Positions 26,689 through 35,525 of a stretch of DNA of 64,000 bases are shown here, piece by piece. Position numbers and translations under genes: made by a program. The stretch spans positions 416,478 to 480,477 of the forward strand of contig CAJNDS010000313.1 of NCBI GenBank assembly GCA_905221605.1, written 5' to 3'. Numbering within the stretch: the first letter of the stretch is position 1; every line of letters starts with the position of its first letter. The notes under the pieces were generated by a model. The model ran no database searches, was not told the origin of the DNA, and saw only the letters and a program-made list of their open reading frames with translations. Source of the DNA: Symbiodinium natans. Lineage: Eukaryota; Sar; Dinophyceae; Suessiales; Symbiodiniaceae.

Positions 26689-26817
26689 AAGCCTCAGAAG
26701 CAGAGGCTGTTCAACCCCAACGTTGGAACGTTCGAGCCCCTGCTCGAGGGACAGGCGCGCCTATGGGGTTTGTCATTGGGTTTTAGGGCACCCGAGTTTG
26801 TTTTGTATTTTTCTTAA
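26689..26817 (+). CDS. candidate exon, unrecognised (42 codons)
   Basis: KPQKQRLFNPNVGTFEPLLE then GQARLWGLSLGF; 'gcctcag' at 26691-26697 is a possible acceptor. Confidence 0.45.
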   Translation, partial: KPQKQRLFNPNVGTFEPLLEGQARLWGLSLGFRAPEFVLYFS

Positions 26818-27113
26818 AGGGTTTTGGGGGTTAAGTTTGGCTCCTTTTTGGTAAGGGTTTTAGAACTTAGGGTGTTTATCGTTTTGGGGTTTTAGGGTTT
26901 TGGGGACTCCCATCTCCTTCTTTCTCCCCACAGAGGGCCTCTGAAGCATCGTGTGCAGCTGTGGCTCTTTTTTGGGTTGTTTCCTGGTGGGTGGGGAGGG
27001 CAAAGGTGGCAAGGGCAAGAATGGACCAAAGGGTGCTCCCACAGGCCCAAAGCCCAGGTCCAAAGCTTCGCTAGAGTACAGCAGACGACGAGCTGGGAAG
27101 AGGCAACGGGCTG

Positions 27114-27639
27114 ATGGACAGTGCTATAGGTGGTCCAAGCCTGAAGCAATCAACCAAGCTGGTCAAGGGGCCCACCCGGCCAAGGCGACACCGCCCAAAC
27201 CACCTGCCCCCAAACGACCACGGCAGGCGGACACAGAAGATCAGGGTAAAGGCCGATCCCGGGATGTGTCCCAAGGAGCACAGGCTGCCAAGGCCGAAGC
27301 CGATGACGACACCTATGCCACGGAGACAGAAGAAGAAATGTCCCCAAGGCTTGACTTACTGGAGGGCCATAGAAGGGGCACCCTATCTGGGAAATGCGCA
27401 CAGAAGAAATGTCTGTGAAATCCGAGTTCCCAAGTCCCAATCTGTGAGAGACCCTAAACTCCAAACTCTAAACCCTAAACCCAATCTGTGAGAGTGTCAG
27501 GCTCCGGGGGTTTCGTGCTGACCCTAGGCCCTAAACCTTAAACCCTAAACTCTAAACCCTAAACCCATAACCCATAACCCATAACCCATGAACCCTGACC
27601 GCAGGCAAGGACTTCAAGCCAAGCTCTCACAATCATTGA
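27114..27639 (+). CDS. candidate multi-exon gene, basic protein of about 135 aa
   Basis: The longest reconstructable unit. An open frame from about 27114 (KLVKGPTRPRRHRPNHLPPN, TYWRAIEGAPYLGNAHRRN, EIRVPKSQSVR) reaches a 15-bp repeat CCCAATCTGTGAGAG at 27436-27450. The second copy at 27480-27494 continues in frame as VSGSGGFVLT. A CTGACC repeat at 27518 and 27595 then allows continuation as AGKDFKPSSHNH and TGA at 27637. The two removed inserts (44 and 77 bp) are telomere-like. An overlapping frame (26951-27418, Lys-rich) is a rival for the upstream part. Unrecognised; K/R/P-rich, perhaps nuclear. Confidence 0.45.
27451..27479 (-). repeat. 29-bp telomere-like insert between 15-bp direct repeats
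   Basis: Only CCCTAAAC/TCCAAAC-type units lie between the two CCCAATCTGTGAGAG copies. Confidence 0.9.
27524..27594 (-). repeat. CCCTAAA and CCCATAA array
   Basis: Four CCCATAA units near 27565-27588. Confidence 0.93.
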
Positions 27640-27699
27640 GTACCCCAAGCCCTAAAAATTTAAAGGTTCAGGGGCCAAAAAGGGGGTGGTTCGGGGTTT

Positions 27700-28255
27700 A
27701 GGGTTTACGGTTTAGGGTTTAGAATTTAGGGTTTAGGGTTTGGGGTTTAGGGTGCAGGCTTCGGGGGTTCAGGGTTTAGGGTTTAGGGTTTGGGGTTTAG
27801 GGTGCAGGCTTCGGGGGTTCAGGGTTTAGTGTTTAGGGTTTAGGGTTTGGGGTTTAGGGTGCAGGCTTCGGGGGTTCAGGGTTTAGTGTTTAGGGTTTGG
27901 GGTTTGGGGTCTAGGGTGCAGGCTTCGGGAGTTCAGGGTTTAGTGTTTAGGGTTTAGGGTTTGGGGTTTAGGATGCAGGCTTCGGGGGTTTAGTGTTTAG
28001 GGTTTAGGGTTTGGGGTTTAGGGTGCAGGCTTCGGGGTTCAGGGTTTAGGGTTTAGGGTTTGGGGTTTAGGGTGCAGGCTTCGGGGGTTCAGGGTTTAGC
28101 GTTTAGGGTTTGGGGTTTGGGGTCTAGGGTGCAGGCTTCGGGAGTTCAGGGTTTAGGGTTTAGGGTTTGTGGTTTGGGGTTTAGGGTGCAGGCTTCGGGG
28201 GTTCAGGGTTTAGGGTTTAGGGTTTGGGGTTTGGGGTTTAGGGTTTAGGGTTTAT
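27700..28255 (+). repeat. higher-order telomere-derived tandem repeat (9 copies)
   Basis: GTGCAGGCTTCGG recurs at about 27752, 27802, 27859, 27916, 27973, 28023, 28072, 28129 and 28186. Spacings are about 50 or 57 bp, differing by one heptamer, with TTTAGGG/TTTGGGG in between. Confidence 0.97.
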
Positions 28256-28501
28256 GGGTTTATGGGACTCAAGCCGACTGGAGATTTGGTTGGACGTTTT
28301 GTGTTTGTAGGCTTGCTGATAGCGCTTCGGTAGGTTTTTCGGTGTTCTGGCATGTCAGGCCTAAAACCTCGAGCTTCTAGGGTTGGGGGCTTAATTAGTG
28401 GGTTTAATGCTGGCTCTTTTCGAAAATGATTCCACCCCAAAACCCTACCGTAAGCCCTAAACCCTATGAAGCCCTACGTACACCCGACACGAAGTGCGCA
28501 G

Positions 28502-28538
28502 GAGACGTCCACGGACGCGGAATCAGAGGTTGTGCCAG
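28502..28538 (+). CDS. candidate micro-exon with AG and GT borders
   Basis: 'aagtgcgcag' then ETSTDAESEVVP and 'CCAG|gtgaca', 37 nt. Confidence 0.38.
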
Positions 28539-28854
28539 GTGACAGGACGCTTGGCCGATATCCCCCGGACTGAACCCTGAGCCCAACATGCTCGGATTTA
28601 GGGTTCAGGGTTAAATACCGGATATGTAGGCATTATAGGGTTTGGGGTTTGTGGTTTGCGGTGGTAAATAGGGCTGTTCGGGCTTCAGGGTTCCCAGGGT
28701 TTGGGTCGGAAATTTGGGGTTTACACGGTTTTGGGGTTTTAGGGTTTGCAGGGTTTATGGTCTTGCGTTGGGGGCTTAATTGGACCATTTGCATGAAGCC
28801 AAGAGCCCGCAACTCCCGCGCAGAGCCTGAAGCCCTTCAGCTTACCCTAAGGGG

Positions 28855-29272
28855 TTAGGGTTGAGGGGTTTAGGGGTTTAGGGGTTTAGGGGTTTAGGGG
28901 TTTAGGGGTTTAGGGGTTTAGGGGTTTAGGGGTTTAGGGGTTTAGGGGTTAAGGGGTTTAGGGGTTTAGGGGTTTAGGGGTTTAGGGGTTTAGGGGTTTA
29001 GGGGTTTAGGGGTTTAGGGGTTTAGGGGTTTAGGGGTTTAGGGGTTTTGTGGCTTAGGGGTTTAGGGGTTTTAGGGGTTTTCGGGGTTTAGGGGTTTAGG
29101 GGTGTAGGGGTTTAGGGGTTTAGGGCTTTAGGGGTTTACGGCTTTAGGGCTTTAGAGCTTTAGGGGTTTGGGGGTTTAGGGGTTTAGGGGTTTAGGGGTT
29201 TAGGGGGTTTAGGGGTTTTAGGGGTTTTAGGGGTTTTGGGATTAGGGGTTTAGGGGTTTAGGGGTTTTAGGG
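28855..29272 (+). repeat. long GGGGTTTA octamer array
   Basis: About 45 units of GGGGTTTA. The left 180 bp is almost perfect; the right part has GGGCTTTA and GGGGTTTTA variants. Confidence 0.98.
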
Positions 29273-29282
29273 TTTGATTTGT

Positions 29283-29387
29283 TTGGGATGTTCTCCCTTA
29301 AACAAGCTGTCCTTAATAGGGATTGTAGTACCCCATATTGGAATCCCGATTAAGGACTGTTAATTAGTATAAGGGGGAACATCCCAA
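29283..29387. mobile_element. MITE-like palindrome, family A
   Basis: Ends TTGGGATGTTCTCCCTTA and GTATAAGGGGGAACATCCCA, with inner GGATTGTAGTACC. Confidence 0.85.
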
Positions 29388-29515
29388 GGTTTAGGGTTCA
29401 AGATCTTAGTTAGGGTTTGAAGGTTTAGGGCTTTAGGGTGTAGGGTTTGAGCCGCTTGTAAGGATGTAACGCAGAGCGTTACAGCTCAAGCCCGAACCCT
29501 GAATCCTCAAAGATC

Positions 29516-29550
<35 letters not shown>
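29516..29550. repeat. poly-T tract (about 35 bp)
   Basis: Homopolymer T; could be a reverse-oriented poly(A) of a retroposed sequence. Confidence 0.92.
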
Positions 29551-29555
<5 letters not shown>

Positions 29556-29681
29556 AAGTTTGTGAGCATCCTGTTTTTTCTACATGAGAACGTGCCATGT
29601 TTTTGTTCGGCATTTCTGCTTTTGGAGCCACCAAAGTTTTCCCCCCCTCCACACACGCCGGCCAACTGAAGGTACACAAGG

Positions 29682-29880
29682 CAGAGTTTCTGTTCCTGTT
29701 ATTGGTGAGTGTATGTGGGGGTTTACGAAAACAAGGGATCCCTCATATAGACCCCAAATAGTAGGATTCCCTTGTAATCGGGCCCCCCAATAGGGTACCC
29801 CTAATCGTAAACCCCCATATATTCCGTGTGTGTATATATTGGTGTCGTTTTGAGGATACTCATACTTGGACGGGCGTGGG
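29682..29880. mobile_element. nested MITE-like elements: family E inside family D
   Basis: Family D pieces (TTTCTGTTCCTGTTATTGGT left; TATATTGGTGTCGTTTTGAG right) are separated by a complete family E element at 29716-29817 with ends TGGGGGTTTACGAAAACAAG and CGTAAACCCCCA. Confidence 0.8.
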
Positions 29881-29935
29881 TACAAAAAGTAAGGTTTGGT
29901 TAACACTGTTTTTAGGGCAGCGATGAGAACGCTAC

Positions 29936-29961
29936 TTACAAGTACCCATGAACCTTCAAGT
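29936..29961. mobile_element. solitary family C arm
   Basis: CTTACAAGTACCCATGAACC plus TTCAAG with no partner arm nearby. Confidence 0.6.
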
Positions 29962-29989
29962 TATATATGCCCGGGGTCCCCGAAACCCG

Positions 29990-30175
29990 AAACCCGATGC
30001 CAAACCCCAAGCCCCAAGCCCCAAACCCCAAACCCCAAACCCCAAACCCCAAGCCCCAAACAGCAAACACCAAACCCCAAACCCTAAACCCCAAGCCCCA
30101 AACCCCAAACCCCAAACCCCAAACCCCAAACCCTAAACCCTAAACCCTAAACCCTAAACCCTAAACCCTAAACCC
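29990..30175 (-). repeat. CCCCAAA then CCCTAAA array
   Basis: CCCCAAA/CCCCAAG block to about 30125, then canonical CCCTAAA. Confidence 0.98.
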
Positions 30176-30243
30176 TACTTCACATGGGAAAGGGCGGGGG
30201 AAGGGGGGGGGGGGTGTTCTTTTTGAGCAGTTGCTCCTGGCAG

Positions 30244-30283
30244 GAAGTGGGGTATCAAAGTCACCCGCGCCTCGGTCGAGCGT
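30244..30283 (+). CDS. candidate short exon, stomatin/prohibitin-like motif
   Basis: After 'gctcctggcag' reads KWGIKVTRASVER. The string WGIKV.R..V resembles the conserved WG(I/V)KV.R.EIKD stretch of SPFH/band-7 proteins. Thirteen residues are too few to assign a family. Confidence 0.3.
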
Positions 30284-30288
30284 TAGAG

Positions 30289-30360
30289 TTTAGGGTTTAG
30301 GGTTTAGGGTTTAGGGTTTAGGGTTTAGGGTTTAGGGTTTAGGGTTTAGGGTTTAGGGTT
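30289..30360 (+). repeat. TTTAGGG array
   Basis: About ten units. Confidence 0.98.
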
Positions 30361-30386
30361 CAGATATGTTATCGCATCCTTCATGA

Positions 30387-30455
30387 TGGAGTGCGGTGGT
30401 GGTGGCGGCGGGTTTGGGTATCAGCGCTATCGCCGCTTCTACTCTTGAGATGTAG
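30387..30455 (+). CDS. candidate exon encoding a hydrophobic segment
   Basis: WSAVVVAAGLGISAIAASTL then EM and TAG. It would form a transmembrane-like helix, and the AAGLGISA..A pattern recalls N-terminal anchors of TIM14-type J-proteins, but no J-domain follows. No assignment. Confidence 0.35.
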   Translation, partial: WSAVVVAAGLGISAIAASTLEM

Positions 30456-30460
30456 TCTAA

Positions 30461-30632
30461 CCCTAAACCCTAAACCCTAAACCCTAAACCCTAAACCCTA
30501 AACCCTAAACCCTAAACCCTAAACCCTCTTCTCCAGAGTCCACACTGTCATCTTGCTTAGGTTCTCTTTGGGCTTTGTAGCTTCAGCCTAGGGGTTTAGG
30601 GGTTTAGGGTTTAGGGTTTAGGGTTTAGGGTT
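30461..30632. repeat. CCCTAAA array, short island, TTTAGGG array
   Basis: C-type 30461-30528, unique 30529-30589, G-type 30590-30632. Confidence 0.96.
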
Positions 30633-30867
30633 TCTAAACCCTAAACCAAATGCCTTAAACCCTAAAGTCCAAAAGCCATGAAAGCCTGTTAGTTACGAAA
30701 CTCCTCCTCCCCTCCCGCTTGTCCGGTCTTACCCTTGCATGTTGGGCCCATAAACCTCGATGCCTAAAAATGGGGGGTTTTTGAAAATAGGGGTACCCTT
30801 TTCGGGGGTTTTCCTATAACAAGGATTACAGCATCTTGGGGTATATTAGGGGTGCCCCTCCCCCCCC

Positions 30868-30950
30868 TTACCCTCAACCCTAAACCCTACACCCTGAACC
30901 CTAAACCCTGAACCCCAAACCCTAAACCCTAAACCCTAAACCCCAAATCT
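30868..30950 (-). repeat. CCCTAAA/CCCTGAA array
   Basis: Mixed units. Confidence 0.95.
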
Positions 30951-30956
30951 CTGCAG

Positions 30957-31076
30957 GCAGCAGTGGGCCCGCGGCGCCCTCCTTGCCCTCCACCCCGACA
31001 GCTTCGGTCAGCGCCGAGGAGAACGCTGGAAAGGTGGCCAAGAAGCTTGTTGGGGAGGGTGCCGGGCGTCCGAAGC
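30957..31076 (+). CDS. candidate exon, unrecognised (about 39 codons)
   Basis: After 'aatctctgcag': SSGPAAPSLPSTPTASVSAE then ENAGKVAKKLVGEGAGRP. All three plus frames are open, so the frame choice is by composition. Confidence 0.35.
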
Positions 31077-31160
31077 CCGAAACCCGAAACCCGAAACCCG
31101 AAACCCCAACCCCCAAACCCTGAACCCCAAACCCCAAACCCTAAACCGTAAACCCTAATT
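31075..31160 (-). repeat. CCCGAAA/CCCCAAA/CCCTAAA array
   Basis: Successive variant blocks. Confidence 0.95.
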
Positions 31161-31197
31161 TAAACCTTAAGCAGAGCCGAATCATGAGCTGGGGGGT

Positions 31198-31258
31198 TGG
31201 GGCGGGGGGTGGGTTGGGGGGGGTTGCGTTGGGGGGGGCAGGGGGGGGGGGGGGGGGG
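31198..31258. repeat. G-rich tract
   Basis: Several G runs of 6-18; strong G-quadruplex potential. Confidence 0.9.
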
Positions 31259-31460
31259 TTACGAGTCACGAAATGGTTGGGAATCTCCTTGCCAAGCAAA
31301 TAGTGGCTCATGGAGTTATAAAGAGTTAGCTAATTCCAGAGTCCAGACAGAAAGTCAACCTTCAACTGAGCAGGCGACATACAAGCATCTTGATTGGCAG
31401 GCGCTGAAGCGCGCAGCAGAACACGCGCACTGCATCCCTAAAGAAACCTTCAACTGCTGA
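31259..31460 (+). CDS. candidate exon, unrecognised (about 66 codons)
   Basis: YKELANSRVQTESQPSTEQA, TYKHLDWQALKRAAEHAHCI, PKETFNC and TGA. Array-free, AT/GC balanced and protein-like. Confidence 0.42.
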
Positions 31461-31532
31461 TCTCCGAGACCTCAGCTCTCACTCAAACGTTCCCAAGCCC
31501 CCAAAGCCCCTAATCCCTCACAACCTAAGACC

Positions 31533-31740
31533 TTGAAGCCCCCTTTGACCCCCCGCACCCTCCAAGCCCCTGATTCGAAAACTCCTTCTTCCCCATGCTT
31601 CGGACATGCTGAAGTCGCCTTGAGCCAGTTCCAACCTCTGCGGGAAGTGATCGCCGTTGACTGCCCCGAACCTCTGCTCTTGCTCCTCGGCACAGGATTT
31701 GTTTCCAGTTTAACTTGTATGTTCGACGTTGCGAGCTATA
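31533..31740 (+). CDS. candidate exon, unrecognised
   Basis: ATG frame with FGHAEVALSQFQPLREVIAV and DCPEPLLLLLGTGF. It continues into AT-rich DNA as a hydrophobic tail. A minus frame overlaps. Confidence 0.3.
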
Positions 31741-31910
31741 TACTTCTTATATACTTCTTATTTGATTTGTGTGTTTATACGACAATATGTGTCTATGTAT
31801 GTATCTATGCTCCGTTATATGATATTGTATGATATTATTTGGCATGTACTGCTGTAGAAATCGATAAAATCACCGTCAGTCAAAAAGGTTTTTGGGGGCT
31901 TAGGGCTGAG
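31741..31910. other. AT-rich spacer
   Basis: Contains TATATACTTCT twice and GTATCTATG-type units; no gene. Confidence 0.6.
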
Positions 31911-31911
31911 G

Positions 31912-32004
31912 GTGTCCAGCTTGGGTTTTCCTTTCAAGCGCTCTGAACCTAACTTCCGGGCAAACGAACACGCGGCCAGGACGCTCAACGTGTGTCTCTT
32001 GTAA
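31912..32004 (+). CDS. candidate exon, unrecognised (30 codons)
   Basis: VSSLGFPFKRSEPNFRANEH then AARTLNVCLL and TAA. Confidence 0.4.
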   Translation: MSSLGFPFKRSEPNFRANEHAARTLNVCLL

Positions 32005-32049
32005 AGGGTTGCAAGCGAGGTTCCTAGATTTGTTCGGTGGTGAAACCCA

Positions 32050-32145
32050 CTAATTCCTAAACCCCAAACCCCAAACCCTAAACCCCAAACCCCAAACCCT
32101 AAACCCTAAACCCTAAACCCTAAACCCTAAACCCTAAACCCTACA
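32050..32145 (-). repeat. CCCCAAA/CCCTAAA array
   Basis: About 13 units. Confidence 0.98.
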
Positions 32146-32181
32146 CCGTATCTACCTTAAGCCCAAAGCCTGCCAACTCAG

Positions 32182-32265
32182 GAATGCCACCGACGCGTTC
32201 TGGCGTACTTTGCCAAGGCACTCGATGTGGCCCCTGGGCGATGCAACCTTGTCAGGGTTGACGAG
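32182..32265 (+). CDS. candidate exon, unrecognised (about 27 codons)
   Basis: After 'gccaactcag', phase 0: ECHRRVLAYFAKALDVAPGR then CNLVR. C-array on the left, G-array on the right. Confidence 0.48.
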
Positions 32266-32269
32266 GCTT

Positions 32270-32500
32270 CAGGGTTTAGGGTTCAGGTTTTATGGTTTAG
32301 GGTTCAGGGCTTAGGGGGTTTTTCGAGTTTAGGGGGTTTAGCCGTTTAGGGTTCAGGGGGTTTAGGGTTCAGGGGGTTTAAGGTTCAGGGGTTTAGGGGG
32401 TTTGGGGGGTTTGGGGGAGTTTGGGGGGTTTAGGGGGGTTAGGGGGTTTAGGGGGTTTAGGGGGTTTAGGGGGTTTAGGGGGTTTAGGGTTTGGAGTTCA
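32270..32500 (+). repeat. TTTAGGG array with GGGGGTTTA block
   Basis: Ends in about eight GGGGGTTTA nonamers. Confidence 0.97.
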
Positions 32501-32552
32501 TTGCCAGCTTGTGAAGCAAGTCCTCAATCTGTGACCATTTTCAAGGCATTAA

Positions 32553-32780
32553 GACTGGTACCCCTAAGGTTGTACCCGTAAAGGTTCCCCTTAACATACT
32601 CCTAATATGGCCCTCATACTACCTTAGGTGTCTTAAAAAAAGGGTCCCCAAAACCTAGGGGTACGGCCCTGAAGGTCCAAGGTACAACCCCTAGACAGCT
32701 GCATTTGAAGGTTCATGGATACTTATAAGTAGGGTTAGAAGGACCCTTAAACCAAGGTTCTAACCATCCTTTCCCCACTT
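32553..32780. mobile_element. decayed palindromic elements
   Basis: GGTTGTACCCGTAAAGGT near 32567 faces AAGGTACAACCCCTAG near 32679 (inverted). A family C left arm (GAAGGTTCATGGATACTTAT) starts at about 32707. Confidence 0.55.
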
Positions 32781-33109
32781 ATACTTAACAAGTTTGCCAT
32801 CACCCTAAACCTCTAAACCCTAAACCCTATAGACTCTAAAGGCCCTGTCTAGGGTTTAGGGTTTAGGGTTTAGGCCTAACCTCTTCACAACCTGCTCAAG
32901 CTTGAGGCACGGCGTAGCCAACCGATAGAGCCTTGTTTGTGGCTATGGCCATGCTAGCTAGGCTGGGCCATCAGGCGCAAGCCCGCAGACCCCAAACCCT
33001 AAAACCCTGGACATTTCAACCATTTAAACCCCGGGAAAGCCCTAAACCCCTAAACCCTGAAAGCCCCAACTCCTATGCAAGCCCTAAACCTCGACAGCCC
33101 TAAACGCTT

Positions 33110-33315
33110 TCAACCCTGAAAGCCCTAAACCCTAAACCTTAGCTCTGGACCCTACGCCCTAAACCCTAAACCCTAAACCCTAACCCCTAACCCCTAAACC
33201 CTAAACCCTAAACTAAACCCTAAACCCTAAACCCTAGTCCCTCGTCCTACATGCTGAAAGCTCTAAACTCTAAACCCTAAACCCTAGCCCTAAACCCTAA
33301 AAAGCCTAAACCCTA
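33110..33315 (-). repeat. degenerate CCCTAAA array
   Basis: Interrupted canonical blocks; diffuse CCCTGAAAG units extend left to about 32990. Confidence 0.93.
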
Positions 33316-33320
33316 GCACC

Positions 33321-33380
33321 GAGGCTTTCCTTGTGGCGCGGTGGCGCAGAAGCGGACGAGTCAGTGGAGCCCTGGCGAGC
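33321..33380 (+). CDS. candidate exon, unrecognised
   Basis: EAFLVARWRRSGRVSGALAS between a C-array and a G-array. Confidence 0.35.
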
Positions 33381-33660
33381 GTTTAGGGTTTTAGGGTTTA
33401 GGTTTAGGGTCTCAGGGTTTAGGGTCTTGGGTTTTAGGGTTTAGGGTCTTAGGGTCTTAGGGTCTTAGGGTCTTAGGGTCTTAGGGTCTTAGGGTCTTAG
33501 GGTCTTAGGGTCTTAGGGTCTTAGGGTCTTAGGGTTTTAGGGTTTAGGGTTTAGGGTCTTAGGGTTTTAGGGTTGTAGGGTTTTAGCGTTTGAGGGTTTT
33601 AGGGTTTATGGGTTGAGGGGTCTAGGGTTCTAGGGTTCTAGGGTTTTAAGTTTTTTGGGT
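33380..33660 (+). repeat. TTTAGGG array with CTTAGGGT octamer block
   Basis: About 12 CTTAGGGT octamers at 33437-33540. Confidence 0.98.
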
Positions 33661-33825
33661 TGAAGGGTTTTCGGGCTTTGGGTTTTCTTGGGTTTTAGGC
33701 ATTTCGCGTTTTAGGGTCTCAGTTTCAGCATCTAGGATTTAGGGATTTGGGGTATTGGGGTGATAGCGCTTGAGGGCTTTGAGGTCTAGGTCCGTAAGCA
33801 AATACTCTTCGAGAAGATTCTGCCT

Positions 33826-34020
33826 TTGGGGTCTGGCTCTTGCAGCCTTCCCGTGACCTTGCGCATAGTGGGAGCATCGGAAAAGCATAGGGTTGGAAGG
33901 TTTAGGGTTGCCTTTTGTGTGCTACGGTGTGAGGCACGCGAGCCGCTAAGCCTTTTGCAACCCTCTGCCCTGTGGCTGATACTCCCACGTGAAAAGGGAG
34001 CTAAAGAATTGAGGATTTAG
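33826..34020 (+). CDS. candidate exon, unrecognised (64 codons)
   Basis: GSGSCSLPVTLRIVGASEKH, RVGRFRVAFCVLRCEAREPL, SLLQPSALWLILPREKGAKE, TAG. Includes a telomere-like 'ggtttagggtt' inside the frame. Confidence 0.38.
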   Translation: MGSGSCSLPVTLRIVGASEKHRVGRFRVAFCVLRCEAREPLSLLQPSALWLILPREKGAKELRI

Positions 34021-34070
34021 GGTTTAGGGTTTAGGGTTTAGGGTTTAGGGTTTAGGGTTTAGGGTTTAGG
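34016..34070 (+). repeat. TTTAGGG array
   Basis: About eight units. Confidence 0.97.
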
Positions 34071-34092
34071 GCACATGTTGCGCAGAGCCCTA

Positions 34093-34173
34093 AGCTTCCC
34101 AAATCAGTGGTTTCACTACCTCCGTCAAGGTGGCTGTTGCCGGCAGGGGAAATTTTCCCCACTTTGCCCCTAA
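34093..34173 (+). CDS. candidate exon, unrecognised
   Basis: SFPNQWFHYLRQGGCCRQGK then FSPLCP and TAA. Confidence 0.33.
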   Translation, partial: SFPNQWFHYLRQGGCCRQGKFSPLCP

Positions 34174-34380
34174 ACCTTACACCTAAACCCTCAACCTAAA
34201 CCCTCAACCTAAACCCTCAACCTAAACCCTCAACCCCAGACCCTAAACCCTGAACCTTCAGCCTTCAACCCCTTAAACTCTAAACCCTCAACCCTCAACC
34301 CTAAACAACTTCTTTTTGAGGGGCCCACACCCTAAACCCTAGACCCTAAACCCTAAAGCCTAAACCCTAAACCCTAAACC
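34170..34380 (-). repeat. CCCTCAACCTAAA 13-mers and CCCTAAA
   Basis: Four 13-bp units near 34183-34233, then canonical blocks to 34380. Confidence 0.94.
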
Positions 34381-34397
34381 CACTTTGAACCCTTCAG

Positions 34398-34472
34398 GTG
34401 AAGGAGGTGCCGCAGTCGAGTGACGATTTCGCTCCCTATGCTGTGCGCCGCCGGGCGGCGATGGATGATGTT
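34398..34472 (+). CDS. candidate exon, unrecognised (25 codons)
   Basis: After 'gaacccttcag', phase 0: VKEVPQSSDDFAPYAVRRRA then AMDD. C-array on the left, G-array on the right. Confidence 0.48.
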
Positions 34473-34970
34473 GGGTTTAGGGTTTAGGGTTTAGGGATTG
34501 GGGTTTAGGGTTTAGGGTTTAGGGTTTAGGGCTTAGGGCTTTAGGGCTTTAGGGTTTAGGGATTGGGGTTTAGGGGTTCAAGGTTTAGGGTTTAGGGTTT
34601 AGGGGTGCAGGGTTCAGGGTTTAGGGTTTAGGGGTTCAGGGTTTAGGGTTTAGGGGTGCAGGGTTCAGGGTTTGGGGTTGTGGGCCTAGGTTAGGGTATA
34701 GAAGCCATTCTAGCCTTACAGGGCTTGGGGTGAAGGATTCGGGGCTCAGGGTTTGTAGTCTCTAGGGTTTCGGGGGAGGGTTTAGGGTTTAGGGTTTAGG
34801 GTTTGGGGTTTAGGGTTTAGGGGTTAGGGTTTAGGGTTTAGGGTGTAGGGTGTAGGGCTAGGCTTTAGGGTCTAGGGTTTAGGGTTTAGGGCTTAGGGTT
34901 TAGGGTTTAGGGTTTAGGGTTTGGGATTTAGGGTTTAGGGTTTAGGGTTTAGGGTTTAGTGTTCGGGTTT
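34472..34970 (+). repeat. long TTTAGGG array (about 500 bp)
   Basis: Canonical units with GGGATTGGG and GGGGTGCAGGG insertions repeated at intervals. Confidence 0.97.
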
Positions 34971-35279
34971 AAGCATGAATCACAGGACCGGGCGACTGGG
35001 CTTTGTCTTGTTCTCGGGGTTGTGGGCTTCCGGGTTTGAGGGCTTGGGGTGTCGGGTTCAGGGTTTAAAGTGGTGACTCTTAGAGGCTAGGATGGCTCCC
35101 ACACCCTAAACTACCTAAAAACTCACACACATCCCAAATGCAAAAATGGCCCTCAGGGTGTAGTGTCTTGAGTTCTTGAAGCCAGAAGCCCAGTTCTTTT
35201 TTGTGTATGAGTTTGGGGGAGCAGGATGTGGCTTTTGGGCTGTAGACTTGTGGGTCAAAGGTTTGCGGTTCCATGAACT

Positions 35280-35330
35280 CTAAACCCCAAACCCTAAACC
35301 CTAAACCCCAAACCCCAAACCCCAAACCCC
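35280..35330 (-). repeat. CCCCAAA/CCCTAAA array
   Basis: About seven units. Confidence 0.96.
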
Positions 35331-35335
35331 GAGGC

Positions 35336-35398
35336 AACGACCTCGGTGTGCCAGTCTTGCTGCGCTTTCCGGACAAGCCCAGGCCTGGGCGGCGCTGA
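35336..35398 (+). CDS. candidate exon, possible arginine-decarboxylase-like motif
   Basis: NDLGVPVLLRFPDKPRPGRR then TGA. LGVPVLLRFPD resembles the conserved LPLL.RFPDIL stretch near the N terminus of biosynthetic arginine decarboxylases. Short and isolated; a hint only. Confidence 0.35.
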   Translation, partial: NDLGVPVLLRFPDKPRPGRR

Positions 35399-35525
35399 AC
35401 CCTAAGCCCTAAACCCCAAGCCCTAAACCCTAAACCCCAAACCCTAAATCCTAAACCCCAAACCCTAAAAAAAACCCTAAACCCTAAATCCTAAACCCTA
35501 AGCCCTAAACCCTAAACCCTAAAGG
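35395..35525 (-). repeat. CCCTAAA array
   Basis: Mixed CCCTAAA/CCCCAAA/CCCTAAG. Confidence 0.97.

Noticed and set aside
28060-28248. Open frames rich in GFRVWGLGFRV or NPKPQTPNPKP, here and in many other arrays
   Set aside because: These are simply translations of TTTGGGG/TTTAGGG or CCCCAAA/CCCTAAA units; no independent coding signal.
29516-29550. Poly-T as the tail of a retroposed gene on the minus strand
   Set aside because: No open frame or target duplication identified next to it; left as a homopolymer.
30957-31076. J-domain (LHPD motif) in an alternative frame
   Set aside because: ALLALHPD appears in one of three open frames but lacks the surrounding J-domain helices; another frame has better composition.
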